The position numbers were made by a program, and so were the translations under genes. Shown here piece by piece: positions 43,701 through 51,900 of a stretch of DNA of 60,567 bases. The notes beneath the pieces are model-generated. The model saw nothing but the letters and a program-made list of their open reading frames with translations. It was not told the origin of the DNA and made no database searches. Numbering within the stretch: position 1 is the stretch's first letter; each line of letters opens with the position of its first letter. Source of the DNA: Wandonia haliotis (GTDB lineage Bacteria; Bacteroidota; Bacteroidia; Flavobacteriales_D; Crocinitomicaceae); contig NZ_BAAAFH010000002.1 in the NCBI RefSeq assembly GCF_039523435.1, positions 1 to 60,567 on the forward strand, in the 5' to 3' direction.

Positions 43701-44378
43701 ATGAGAATATTTGCTGCTCTAGTAGTACTTCTGTTGTCAGTACTGCTGATAATTTTCCCCGACGTATTGTATAACTATGGTATATCCGGAGGATGGTCCT
43801 GGACATTTTCGGCTTTATCGCATTGGATTGGGATTTTTGTATTGTCAACTGTTGGTGTGATTCTCCTTCCTTTTCAGATGAAAAAAATCTATGCTACGCT
43901 CTTAAAGATAACAGTGGTTTTAGCTCTTTTGGGAGGATATTTTTTTGTTCGACCAATTTATCAGGGAGATTATAAGAAGGCGGATCGCGAATTAAATGAT
44001 GCGACTAATTCTGTTTTAACAGAAGTTCTTGCTGCTAAACCCGGATTTGAGGGAGTAATTTGTATTGCAAGTCCCGGATGCCCGTTTTGTAAAATTGCTA
44101 CAAGATATCGCTTAAAAGAGATCAAACGAAGAACAAATCTGGGAGTAGGAGTTTTTCTTGCAGCCAAAGATAGTTCGGCTATTACAGCATATAGCGAAGA
44201 AACAGAAAGCCCGGAACTGGATTATTTTTTGGTAGAGAATACTGATGGAATGAACCAGATGTCAGAAGGAAGATACCCTACTTTTCTGTATATTAAAGAT
44301 AAGAAGATTATTCACAAATGGTCAAATGATAATCTGGGGTATCCGGCATTAGATTGGATTGAATCGGGAATGGAATAA
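43701..44378 (+). CDS. Membrane-anchored thioredoxin-fold protein
   Basis: 225 aa. Three hydrophobic segments (about residues 4-20, 38-58 and 64-83) are followed by a soluble domain with the redox motif CPFC in ASPGCPFCKIAT, ASP/GLY at the strand before it and a final YPTFLYIKDKKIIHKW, the cis-Pro region of the thioredoxin fold. The domain should face the periplasm if the three segments leave it there. It could reduce or oxidise disulfides in the exported Cys proteins made by its neighbours. Which direction it works in is unknown. Confidence 0.75.
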   Translation: MRIFAALVVLLLSVLLIIFPDVLYNYGISGGWSWTFSALSHWIGIFVLSTVGVILLPFQMKKIYATLLKITVVLALLGGYFFVRPIYQGDYKKADRELNDATNSVLTEVLAAKPGFEGVICIASPGCPFCKIATRYRLKEIKRRTNLGVGVFLAAKDSSAITAYSEETESPELDYFLVENTDGMNQMSEGRYPTFLYIKDKKIIHKWSNDNLGYPALDWIESGME

Positions 44379-44461
44379 CGAATCGACATAAGTTTATATT
44401 TAAAGAAACCTTCTTAGGTTTTGGTTTAACCTATTATTGTAATACATTAAAACAATATAAT

Positions 44462-44665
44462 ATGAAATTAAAAATTACTCTGGGTCTTTTTGCTTTGGCA
44501 GTTTTTGGGATGACATCTTGCCGTAAAACACGTTATTGTAATTGTTATGATAGTTACGGAGACTTTCAAATAGCAGATACGTACTTGTTCGCAACAAAGA
44601 AGCAGGCAGAAGTGAACTGTAAAAATACAGCTTCGATCTCCGGACTGAATTGTAAATTGGACTAG
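44462..44665 (+). CDS. Small Cys-containing lipoprotein (paralogue B)
   Basis: 67 aa. Lipobox MTSC after ITLGLFALAVFGM, then RYCNCYDSYG (C-x-C), KKQAEVNCKNTA and a last Cys in GLNCKLD. The pattern (lipobox Cys, C-x-C within ten residues, then a Lys/Gln/Ala helix with Cys) is shared with the lipoprotein at 43340, which is longer by 13 residues. Too short for domain assignment; no function is claimed. A terminator follows. Confidence 0.7.
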   Translation: MKLKITLGLFALAVFGMTSCRKTRYCNCYDSYGDFQIADTYLFATKKQAEVNCKNTASISGLNCKLD

Positions 44666-44685
44666 CAGAACATAAGACTATACTG

Positions 44686-44713
44686 AAAGGGGAGACGGGA
44701 GTCTCCTTTTTTA
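44686..44713 (+). terminator. Terminator of the second small lipoprotein gene
   Basis: GGAGAC/GTCTCC core stem (44691-44696 with 44701-44706), extended by wobble and A-T pairs, with a T-run after it, 21 nt downstream of the stop. Confidence 0.75.
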
Positions 44714-44799
44714 TTTAAAATATATATAATTGATCTTTATTGATTAACAGTTGGTTAAAATTAAAAGCTGAAAAAAAAGTAAAATTTCTTCGAAAAATG

Positions 44800-44830
44800 T
44801 TTGGCGAAATGGAATTAGTGCCTATCTTTG
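44800..44830 (+). promoter_or_regulatory. Promoter of tRNA-Lys (TTTG, 19-nt spacer, TATCTTTG)
   Basis: TTTG at 44800-44803 and TATCTTTG at 44823-44830, spaced 19 nt: the best full match to the Bacteroidota -33/-7 promoter in the window. It precedes the tRNA by 39 nt. Confidence 0.75.
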
Positions 44831-44869
44831 CACCCGCAATCACGAACGAGTGAGACCAAAAAAAATAAA

Positions 44870-44942
44870 GATTCCGTAGCTCAGCTGGTAGAGCATTACA
44901 CTTTTAATGTAAGGGTCCTGGGTTCGAACCCCAGCGGGATCA
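44870..44942 (+). tRNA. tRNA-Lys (anticodon TTT)
   Basis: 73 nt cloverleaf: acceptor GATTCCG with CGGGATC (one wobble), D-arm GCTCAGCTGGTAGAGC, anticodon stem TTACA/TGTAA around loop CTTTTAA (anticodon TTT), and T-arm with GGTTCGAACCCC. The discriminator base is A; CCA is not encoded. Strong promoter before and hairpin terminator after. Confidence 0.97.
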
Positions 44943-44943
44943 C

Positions 44944-44974
44944 AAGGGGAAGCAGTAGCTTCCCCTTCTTTTTT
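44944..44974 (+). terminator. Terminator of tRNA-Lys
   Basis: A 10-bp perfect stem (AAGGGGAAGC at 44944-44953 with GCTTCCCCTT at 44958-44967) and a T-run right after it, 1 nt past the tRNA discriminator base. Confidence 0.85.
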
Positions 44975-44977
44975 GTC

Positions 44978-45018
44978 AAAACCCTGCAAATTCTATGATT
45001 GCGGGGTTTTCTTTTTTA
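44978..45018 (+). terminator. Second hairpin after the tRNA
   Basis: A 12-nt stem (44978-44989 with 44999-45010, one wobble pair) followed by a T-run, directly behind the first terminator. It could be a backup terminator or the border of an inserted segment. Confidence 0.5.
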
Positions 45019-45213
45019 CACAAAACTCCTTGTCTGTCTTTACAAATTCGCCCTCCGTAACCGATTTTTAGATTGAGTTCATTTTTCTGCTATGCTTCAT
45101 TTAACAAATCGAAATAATTGTTTACATTGTTGGAACTGTACAAGAGAGATTTGCAGCTCTTATTAGAACCTGATTGTTAGCTTAACCTCTGACAACAAAA
45201 TATAAATTATACT

Positions 45214-46185
45214 ATGACCGACTATTATTCTCCCGACCCAATTTGGTCATCTTTACAAGTAAAAAATAAAGAAGATTACGTTAAGAAATATGTAATCAAA
45301 GGAAATTTTCATACTGGTGTTCATGAAGACGTGATCAAGAGCTTCAAAACAGTTGAATACCTGATGGCTCACGCATACTACCATTGGGAAATGTACGACC
45401 AAGTATTGGTGAAACTTCTATCCATATTTGAAATGTCCATTAAGTTAAGGTCTAAGGAGTTAAAAAATCCATTGCAATTTCAGACTAGAAACGGAAGATC
45501 TCAAGATAAGAAACTGGTTCAATTGATTAACGAATTGAAGAATTTTGGATATCCAGACTATTTGATTCGGGATTTACATTGGTTAAGAACATTAAGAAAC
45601 ATCGAATCACATCCTGACGGTCATCATATCGCTGGAGCGATGAAAAAGAAAGCTGTTATACCTGGTCTCAATATGATCAATCGGCTTTTTATTGATCCTA
45701 CATTATTGACTCTCCAAAACGAGAACAATACCGAGTTATTGAAAAGTAAGAACATCTTTTCCAATGATATTTTTATCCATTCATATAAAGGAAAAAATGT
45801 CTTGGTCCACGATTTAGAGTTTTTGGCAAATGTCGATTTGAAAACAAGAAATTGTGAATACTGGAAAGCAAACCCAATATTGACAGATACATACGAATCA
45901 TTCAGTGGAATGAGGTTCTCAAGCCCATTCACATTCTTCCTGAAGAACGTACAAATCGAAAACGGTAACCTGATAGCAAGAGACTTTCACACCGATGAAA
46001 CAATAACACTAAATAAGACCACCGCTGAAGTAAATCTCAAAATGTATCAAACTCATGTAGAAGCCATAAATAAACTTGAACACACGCCAAAATCTGGACT
46101 GGAAGCATCACATCGGAATCATCTGAATACGCACTTAGAAGAATTTGTATATACTAATTGTTGGACTTATGAAAAAAGTCAATAA
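45214..46185 (+). CDS. Orphan protein with a HEPN-type RNxxxH motif
   Basis: 323 aa of a family I do not recognise. The N-terminal half is helical and contains FEMSIKLRSKEL and, at residues ~124-134, LRTLRNIESHP, where RNIESH matches the HEPN RNase motif R[N/D/H]xxxH. The C-terminal half (from ~150) is mixed and has VLVHDLEFLANV and RFSSPFTFFLKNV. HEPN proteins are often RNases in toxin-antitoxin and anti-phage systems; here no partner antitoxin is visible. It stands alone behind the tRNA-Lys terminators. The gene contains no CCGG, while neighbouring genes use it often, a hint of foreign origin. Confidence 0.6.
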   Translation: MTDYYSPDPIWSSLQVKNKEDYVKKYVIKGNFHTGVHEDVIKSFKTVEYLMAHAYYHWEMYDQVLVKLLSIFEMSIKLRSKELKNPLQFQTRNGRSQDKKLVQLINELKNFGYPDYLIRDLHWLRTLRNIESHPDGHHIAGAMKKKAVIPGLNMINRLFIDPTLLTLQNENNTELLKSKNIFSNDIFIHSYKGKNVLVHDLEFLANVDLKTRNCEYWKANPILTDTYESFSGMRFSSPFTFFLKNVQIENGNLIARDFHTDETITLNKTTAEVNLKMYQTHVEAINKLEHTPKSGLEASHRNHLNTHLEEFVYTNCWTYEKSQ

Positions 46186-46620
46186 TTAACTGAAAGACAA
46201 TCTTAAAAAAGTGCAATCATTCATTTTTTAACCAATTCTTTAACCATATCAATGTACGATCAGGATAAAATATAGCCCAATAGGTAAAGCTGTCTTCCTC
46301 CTTACCCTCACAGCTTCAGAAAAACATAAAAACAAGGGTGTAACAAGCTCCGTTGCTCTTCGCCCTTGTTTTTTGCGTTCACTTAGCCAATCGTTCAGAA
46401 TTCTAATCAAATAAGACTACGTATGTGAGAGCATATAAACATGCTTAAAAGCGAAAAATGATATTAAAAACAACGGTATTTTATTCCATCAAATTTGATG
46501 TGTTTTATCGCTATTGATTTTGAGTAAGCCCCTAACACATTGTTAAAAAAGGTTTTTAGGATGTACAAAAAGGTTTAATTTATTTGAAATACCCGTCTGC
46601 TTTATCTCAAAAAACTATAT
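46186..46620. other. Intergenic stretch between the HEPN-like gene and the RHS locus
   Basis: About 435 nt without a gene on either strand. It holds the hairpin at 46328 and a run of short A/T-rich words; there is no copy of the tRNA 3' end here that would mark an attachment site. The promoter of the next gene overlaps its right edge. Confidence 0.55.
46328..46373 (+). terminator. Terminator-like hairpin
   Basis: 11-bp stem (AAAAACAAGGG at 46328-46338 with CCCTTGTTTTT at 46363-46373) with a 24-nt loop and T-rich end, about 140 nt after the HEPN-like gene. It may end that transcript. Confidence 0.5.
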
Positions 46621-46623
46621 TTG
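46616..46623 (+). promoter_or_regulatory. -7 element TATATTTG of the RHS locus
   Basis: Exact TAnnTTTG match. It covers the TTG at 46621 that would otherwise open the next reading frame, so translation should begin at ATG 46690 or 46693. The leader is about 60 nt. Confidence 0.5.
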
Positions 46624-46689
46624 AAGTCAAATTTTGTAACGCTCTCAACAATCGTTACTTATTACTACAGATTAACTTTAATTTACTAC

Positions 46690-47112
46690 ATGATGGGAAA
46701 ACGAACGCGTATTGTTACTAGTAGCCTGTTTTTATTTTTCTCTTTGTCGGTTCAAACCGCCTTTACTCAAATGGACAGTGTATCCGTCTCAATTTATGAA
46801 GAAGGAGAAGTTACTTCCCCTTTGGATTCTACACAGACAATCCCCTTACTGAAGCTCAGTTTATACGTAGCGGATTACGATTTTTTCGGAGAACTGTTTG
46901 TGGAAGTATTGGAGAAAACCAGCCAGCACCCCATCTATCGGGTAAAGTATGACCTGGCACGACTGGAAACGGAAGCGGCCAGTTTTACAGATAATCAATT
47001 TATCCTGGACTTCATCCCTTTCATGAACGAAGTTGATTATACGATCCATGTACGGGTGAAGGATTACTTATTGAATCCGGAGTTGTTCAGTACGTTTGAA
47101 TTTATCCATTAA
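46690..47112 (+). CDS. Small exported protein of the RHS locus
   Basis: 140 aa from ATG 46690 (another ATG follows at 46693). Signal peptide (IVTSSLFLFFSLSVQTAFTQ), then a beta-rich domain with SVSIYEEGEV, LKLSLYVADYDFFGELFVEV, YRVKYDLARL and DYTIHVRVKDYLL. Such a layout may be one Ig-like or carbohydrate-binding sandwich. No family is recognised. It is the first gene of a four-gene exported locus; the junction to the next gene (22 nt) begins with TAACTGCTAATAC, repeated at 55057. Confidence 0.65.
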   Translation: MMGKRTRIVTSSLFLFFSLSVQTAFTQMDSVSVSIYEEGEVTSPLDSTQTIPLLKLSLYVADYDFFGELFVEVLEKTSQHPIYRVKYDLARLETEAASFTDNQFILDFIPFMNEVDYTIHVRVKDYLLNPELFSTFEFIH

Positions 47113-47122
47113 CTGCTAATAC
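47110..47122 (+). repeat. Junction repeat copy 1 (TAACTGCTAATAC)
   Basis: The 13-nt word starts with the stop codon of the small exported protein and is repeated exactly at 55057-55069, there starting with the stop codon of the 2029-aa protein. In both places a short AG-rich stretch and the next gene's start follow. Confidence 0.75.
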
Positions 47123-47134
47123 AAGAAGTATACT

Positions 47135-48958
47135 ATGTTTGTTGATCAAAACTGTTTACCTGTAAGGGGGCGATATGCTTATGTCGTAGCTCTGATGGCT
47201 TTGTTGCTTTCAATCCGACTGACTTCAGCACAGACTACAGTCACTATAGAATCATCTGCCGACGTGTTGTTGACATCATTAATGCCAACTACCAACTTTG
47301 GGACTACGACTAATATAGGAGTTAGCAGAAGTACAATTTCTTTTAACTTCAATACTAAAAGTCTACTCAAATTCGATTTATCCTCTATCCCAGAGAATGC
47401 AATTATCACATCAGCGGAATTAATACTGGAAGTAAACAGTGGAACTCCCTTTAGTTTTTTATTTCAGCAATTGACAGAAGATTGGAGTGAAACAACGGTT
47501 ACCTGGAATACTATTCCAACGGAAACTACACAATATGAATTTACAGAAATACCAACAGTAAATAGTTGGCCCTGGGATACAAATGTTAAGTTTCATCATT
47601 TTGATGAGCTGAATTTAACTACTATGGTACAACGCTGGATCAATTATCCGCACCTAAACCATGGTATGCTTATTGATCGGGATCCGGCAGCCGTAGCAGA
47701 TAACTCGAATTCGTACAAATCAAGAGAGGCCGGGACTTCTTATATAGAGTTGTCTGGAGGATTTGTTATCCCATTGTATCATAGTCCACGGCTTATTGTA
47801 CGATACGTATTGCCGATTGAAATCGATTTGGTATCTGTAATACATGCTTCAGGAACAAGTTCAGGAGACGGTTCGATTACGGCTTCTGCCAGTGGGGGAA
47901 ATGGAGCATATACCTATCAATGGTACAACAGTTCAGGGAGTGCTATCGGAACGAACTCTCCGACAATAAGCGGATTGAATTATGGTTGGTACGGTGTAAA
48001 GGTGACAGATGGTCTTGGCGTGGAGAGCTATATGTCTTTTATCGTTGGTGTGGAATGTGAGAAGGTAAGTATTTCCTATAATCCGGGTCCCAATTATGTC
48101 AATGATACTTATATCACCAATTTCCAAACGATATCTTCGGATCTTAGAGATGTGAATTATGGAAATACTGCATCATTTCTGGTTAGGAGACGATACAGTA
48201 CGAATGGTATTGTAGGATACTTTGACTATAGATCACTACTGCGATTTCTTTTGACGAATGACCCGAATTTAAAGATAAATAAAGCCGATTTAAAAATACG
48301 GGTTTCCAGTAATTCAGGAACCGGAAACAATCCCTTTCTACGCTTGATTGCAGAGGATTGGCAAGAACATATTGTTACACACAATCATCAACCTCTTTTT
48401 TCTAGTTTTATTGAGAAAGCAACAGGAATTACCTCTACAGGAGATCAAGTTATTGATGTGCAGGAATATTGGGAGTATTGGCGAACAAGTTCGAATTATG
48501 GTTTTTTATTGGAATTGGAAAATCCGGCTGTAAATGCGAATAGGATGGTCAATGTGTATTCATCGGATTATACTGCAAACATAGGATATAGACCTCAAAT
48601 GGAATTTGAGGTCACGCTTACTTGCCCGGAATATGTCACATTGAAAGAGAAACCCGATGGTGGAGTCTATCTTTTGTATCGTCCGGTTATCCGATTTTAT
48701 TTTAATGAACTGGAGGATGCCGAAACCGGAGAACAGTTGAAATTTGAGATCAGAAATAGTTCAAATACCATAATCGCTTCTTCGGGACATTCTGGAGCTC
48801 CTACAGGTATCGGGTCAGCAGTGATTCACCGAACAGATGGCAATTATCACATTTTTGATTTATCAGGAATATCACTGCCTGTTGATGAACCTCATACACT
48901 TACTATCTATAAAATAGATGGAACGAAACGCTATCTGAATTTTAAGAAAGTTAATTAA
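47135..48958 (+). CDS. Exported DNRLRE-type protein with SprB repeat
   Basis: 607 aa. Signal peptide (AYVVALMALLLSIRLTSAQ). Residues ~33-230 look like a DNRLRE domain: TIESSADVLLTSLMPTTNFGTTTNIGV, SLLKFDLSSIPENAIITSAELIL, LTEDWSETTVTWNT and MVQRWINYP. A single SprB-type repeat follows (DLVSVIHASGTSSGDGSIT ... NGAYTYQWYNSSG), then a second DNRLRE-like region (YITNFQTISSDLRDVNYGNTASF, SLLRFLL, LIAEDWQEH, VQEYWEYWR). DNRLRE modules are seen in secreted surface proteins next to RHS genes. The last ~110 residues are a further beta-domain. No T9SS C-terminal signal is seen. It lies 11 nt before the next gene. Confidence 0.8.
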   Translation: MFVDQNCLPVRGRYAYVVALMALLLSIRLTSAQTTVTIESSADVLLTSLMPTTNFGTTTNIGVSRSTISFNFNTKSLLKFDLSSIPENAIITSAELILEVNSGTPFSFLFQQLTEDWSETTVTWNTIPTETTQYEFTEIPTVNSWPWDTNVKFHHFDELNLTTMVQRWINYPHLNHGMLIDRDPAAVADNSNSYKSREAGTSYIELSGGFVIPLYHSPRLIVRYVLPIEIDLVSVIHASGTSSGDGSITASASGGNGAYTYQWYNSSGSAIGTNSPTISGLNYGWYGVKVTDGLGVESYMSFIVGVECEKVSISYNPGPNYVNDTYITNFQTISSDLRDVNYGNTASFLVRRRYSTNGIVGYFDYRSLLRFLLTNDPNLKINKADLKIRVSSNSGTGNNPFLRLIAEDWQEHIVTHNHQPLFSSFIEKATGITSTGDQVIDVQEYWEYWRTSSNYGFLLELENPAVNANRMVNVYSSDYTANIGYRPQMEFEVTLTCPEYVTLKEKPDGGVYLLYRPVIRFYFNELEDAETGEQLKFEIRNSSNTIIASSGHSGAPTGIGSAVIHRTDGNYHIFDLSGISLPVDEPHTLTIYKIDGTKRYLNFKKVN

Positions 48959-48969
48959 TCAAAGTCATT

Positions 48970-51900
48970 ATGATACAACAAATTCGCAAACATCCGGTAA
49001 CGAAAGTACTTAGTGTACTGTTGATTTACTGTATACTTCTTCCGGTTGTGCTTGTTCAACAGCCGGTCTACTCACAGGTAGGGCCTTCGCAAACAGAAAC
49101 TTCCGGTTATACTTTGGGGTCTACAGCAGGAATGGTAGATGAATTTACCGGAGATTTTTCGTATTCGATTCCTTTATTAGATGTAGATGGGTATCCGATT
49201 ACGATCTCCTATAACTCAAATGTATCTATGTTTCAGGATGCTTCCTGGGTAGGTTTAGGATGGGATTTAAACGTAGGATCTGTTTCGCGTGATATGAGAG
49301 GTATCCCAGATGACTTTAACGGGGAAGATAAAGTGGAGCGTTCTATCGGGATGAAAGACTATGAAACTGATGGTAATAAGTTGGGAACCCGTTCAGGTAT
49401 TTCAGTGAGTTTTGCAGATGGGGCAGGAGGTGGACTGGGAATGAGTTTGTTATACGGTACGTATATGAATTCATATAATGGAAAAGGTACAACCTGGGAT
49501 TTTGGATTAAACGGAACATTGAATGTAGGGGATCACCTGAACTTTAACTGGGGAGTTGGATTTAGTATGGATTCGCAGAATGGAGTGGGAAGAAATAACT
49601 CCATCGGGATAGGCGGAGATTATGCTATTAATGGATTTCAGGGGGGGGGAGGATTTACTGCTTCCAGTAGTTTTTCCAGTAGACAGGGGTTGAAGTCAAC
49701 GCACTTTGGTTTGTCTCATTCCTTTTCGCTGAAAGACAAGGAAGTTACGCAAAACGGGAATACGGAAAAGTTTTCGGGAGGTGGAATAGGAATGTCACAT
49801 GGATCGTCGTATTCATTAGGAACGATGACTTCTGTACCTAAATTTGATCTTCCCCGTTTAGGATATAATGAAACGAGTACGAATAGCTTAAAAGGAGTGG
49901 TGCGGTTAACGGCGATTCAATTTTATGGATCATTTATTTCTACGAATTATTACTTCAACGACCTGATCACGCTTAACAAACAAACAATAAGTTCTCCTGC
50001 ATATGGTTATTTCCATCTTGGAAAAGGTCAACAGGCAAAAGCAGCTACTTTACCTATGATGGATTTTAATCGTGAACGTGATTCCGAATTTTCGGAAGAA
50101 ATGGTAAAACTTCCTTTTTCTGCGCCAACGTATGATTTTTTTAATGTTTCTGCAATGGGAATTGCCGGAAGTGTAAGAGGACATCGAAATGATGTCGGTA
50201 CACTCAGAGATCCCCTTGTGAATATTTACAATGAAGGAACGAATAAAGAAGTAGAGGTGACAGGAGGTTATTCAACACCTAATGGCTTAATTCTGGGAGC
50301 GACATATTCGCAGGGAGATGTTGCTTCTGCCGGAAAATCAGGGGTCTGGGATAATTTATTAGGAGTGCTGTTTCGTTGGAATGCAGAAAACAAGAACGGA
50401 ATTGAAAAGGAAGTCTTTTTTAAAGCGGTTGGAGAGCCTACTCCCCGGGATATGGAAAGATGGGGAGATTTTGCGGGGGAAGAACCACTACGGGCAAAAA
50501 TGTACGCAGCCGGCGATAATATTTTTATGGATTCTGAGTTAGAGGCTCCTTCTAGTAATCAGAGCCTGGATGTAGTCTCCTTAATGAATGCACCTAGTCC
50601 CGAACAGGTAAGAGCCAACTATTACCGACCTTATACCGGAGATGTATATGTTTCGACTCTTCAAAAAGACAAGGTTCGGTATAAAGATGAAGGGGATTGG
50701 ATAAATCCAGTGGATATCGAAATAAATCGTGTCGACGGAACACTTAGAAAGGGACATCATATTTCAGCTTTTGAAGCTACAGCGGTAAACGGATTACAGT
50801 ATTATTTTGATGTACCGGTTTATAATATGGGGGAATCAGAGATTCGTTTTAATGCCGGAGGTTTGGCAGGAACCCAGAATTTTTATGCAACTACAGCTAC
50901 CGGTAATGTAAGCTATGTCCCGGGTGTAGATAATTCATGGAATAACGCACGGGGCAGAAACGGGTTTTATGAAAAAACAACTATCCCGGGGTATGCACAT
51001 TCCCACTTATTGTCATTGATGACCAGTTCCGATTATGTAGATCGTTTCGGGGATGGTCCTACTGCTGATGACATGGGGAATTACTATAAATTTAATTACA
51101 CACGTATTTATGATGCGACAACTCCTTATAAATGGCGTTTTCCCTACGAAGCGAATTCTGCCAAACTGAATCAGGGACATTTTTCTACACCTTTTGATGA
51201 TGTAGCGAGTTATAGTTTCGGTGAAAAAGAAGTTTGGTATGCCCATTCAATTGAGACAAAAAATTACATAGTTGAATTTCATTTGAACGATCCCAGATCC
51301 GTTAAACGAAAAGATGGACATGGCGTAAATGATGAAAATGGAGGTTTGGATTCTGATCAGGATTTACGTTATCTGGAAAAAATTGTTTTGTATAACAGAA
51401 GTGACAGAACCGAGAATGGAACTAATGCGATTCCTCTTAAAGTAATTAGTTTTAAGTATGATTATTCACTTTGTCCCGGAACTCCTTCCAATAGTAATAC
51501 AGCAAATGGTATTCCAACGGATTCAGGAAAACTCACATTGAAATCGATACACTTTTCAGGAGGGAATTCAAATGAAGGAAAACTGGCTCCTTATGAGTTT
51601 GTTTATGATCAGGGAGGAACGTTTGATAATCCGTCTTTCTCCTACCTTGATATGAACCGTTGGGGTGGTTATAAACCCAATAATTCTTCTGAAAATAATC
51701 TGGATTATCCGTTTGCAGAACAGCAATTGAGTTTGGCTAATGCTTACGCAAAAGCCTGGAAGTTGAAAAAAATCATAACTCCTTCGAGTGGAGCAATTGC
51801 TGTAGAATACGAGGCGGATCGTTATACCCACACACAGGATAAAAAGGCAATGCGAACCTTTAAGGTTTTAGGAATGACTACTTTTCCTGACTTCCTGGTG

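Noticed and set aside
45000..46620. Attachment-site duplicate of the tRNA-Lys 3' end
   Set aside because: No copy of the T-arm/acceptor end was found in this stretch, so integration at the tRNA is not shown.
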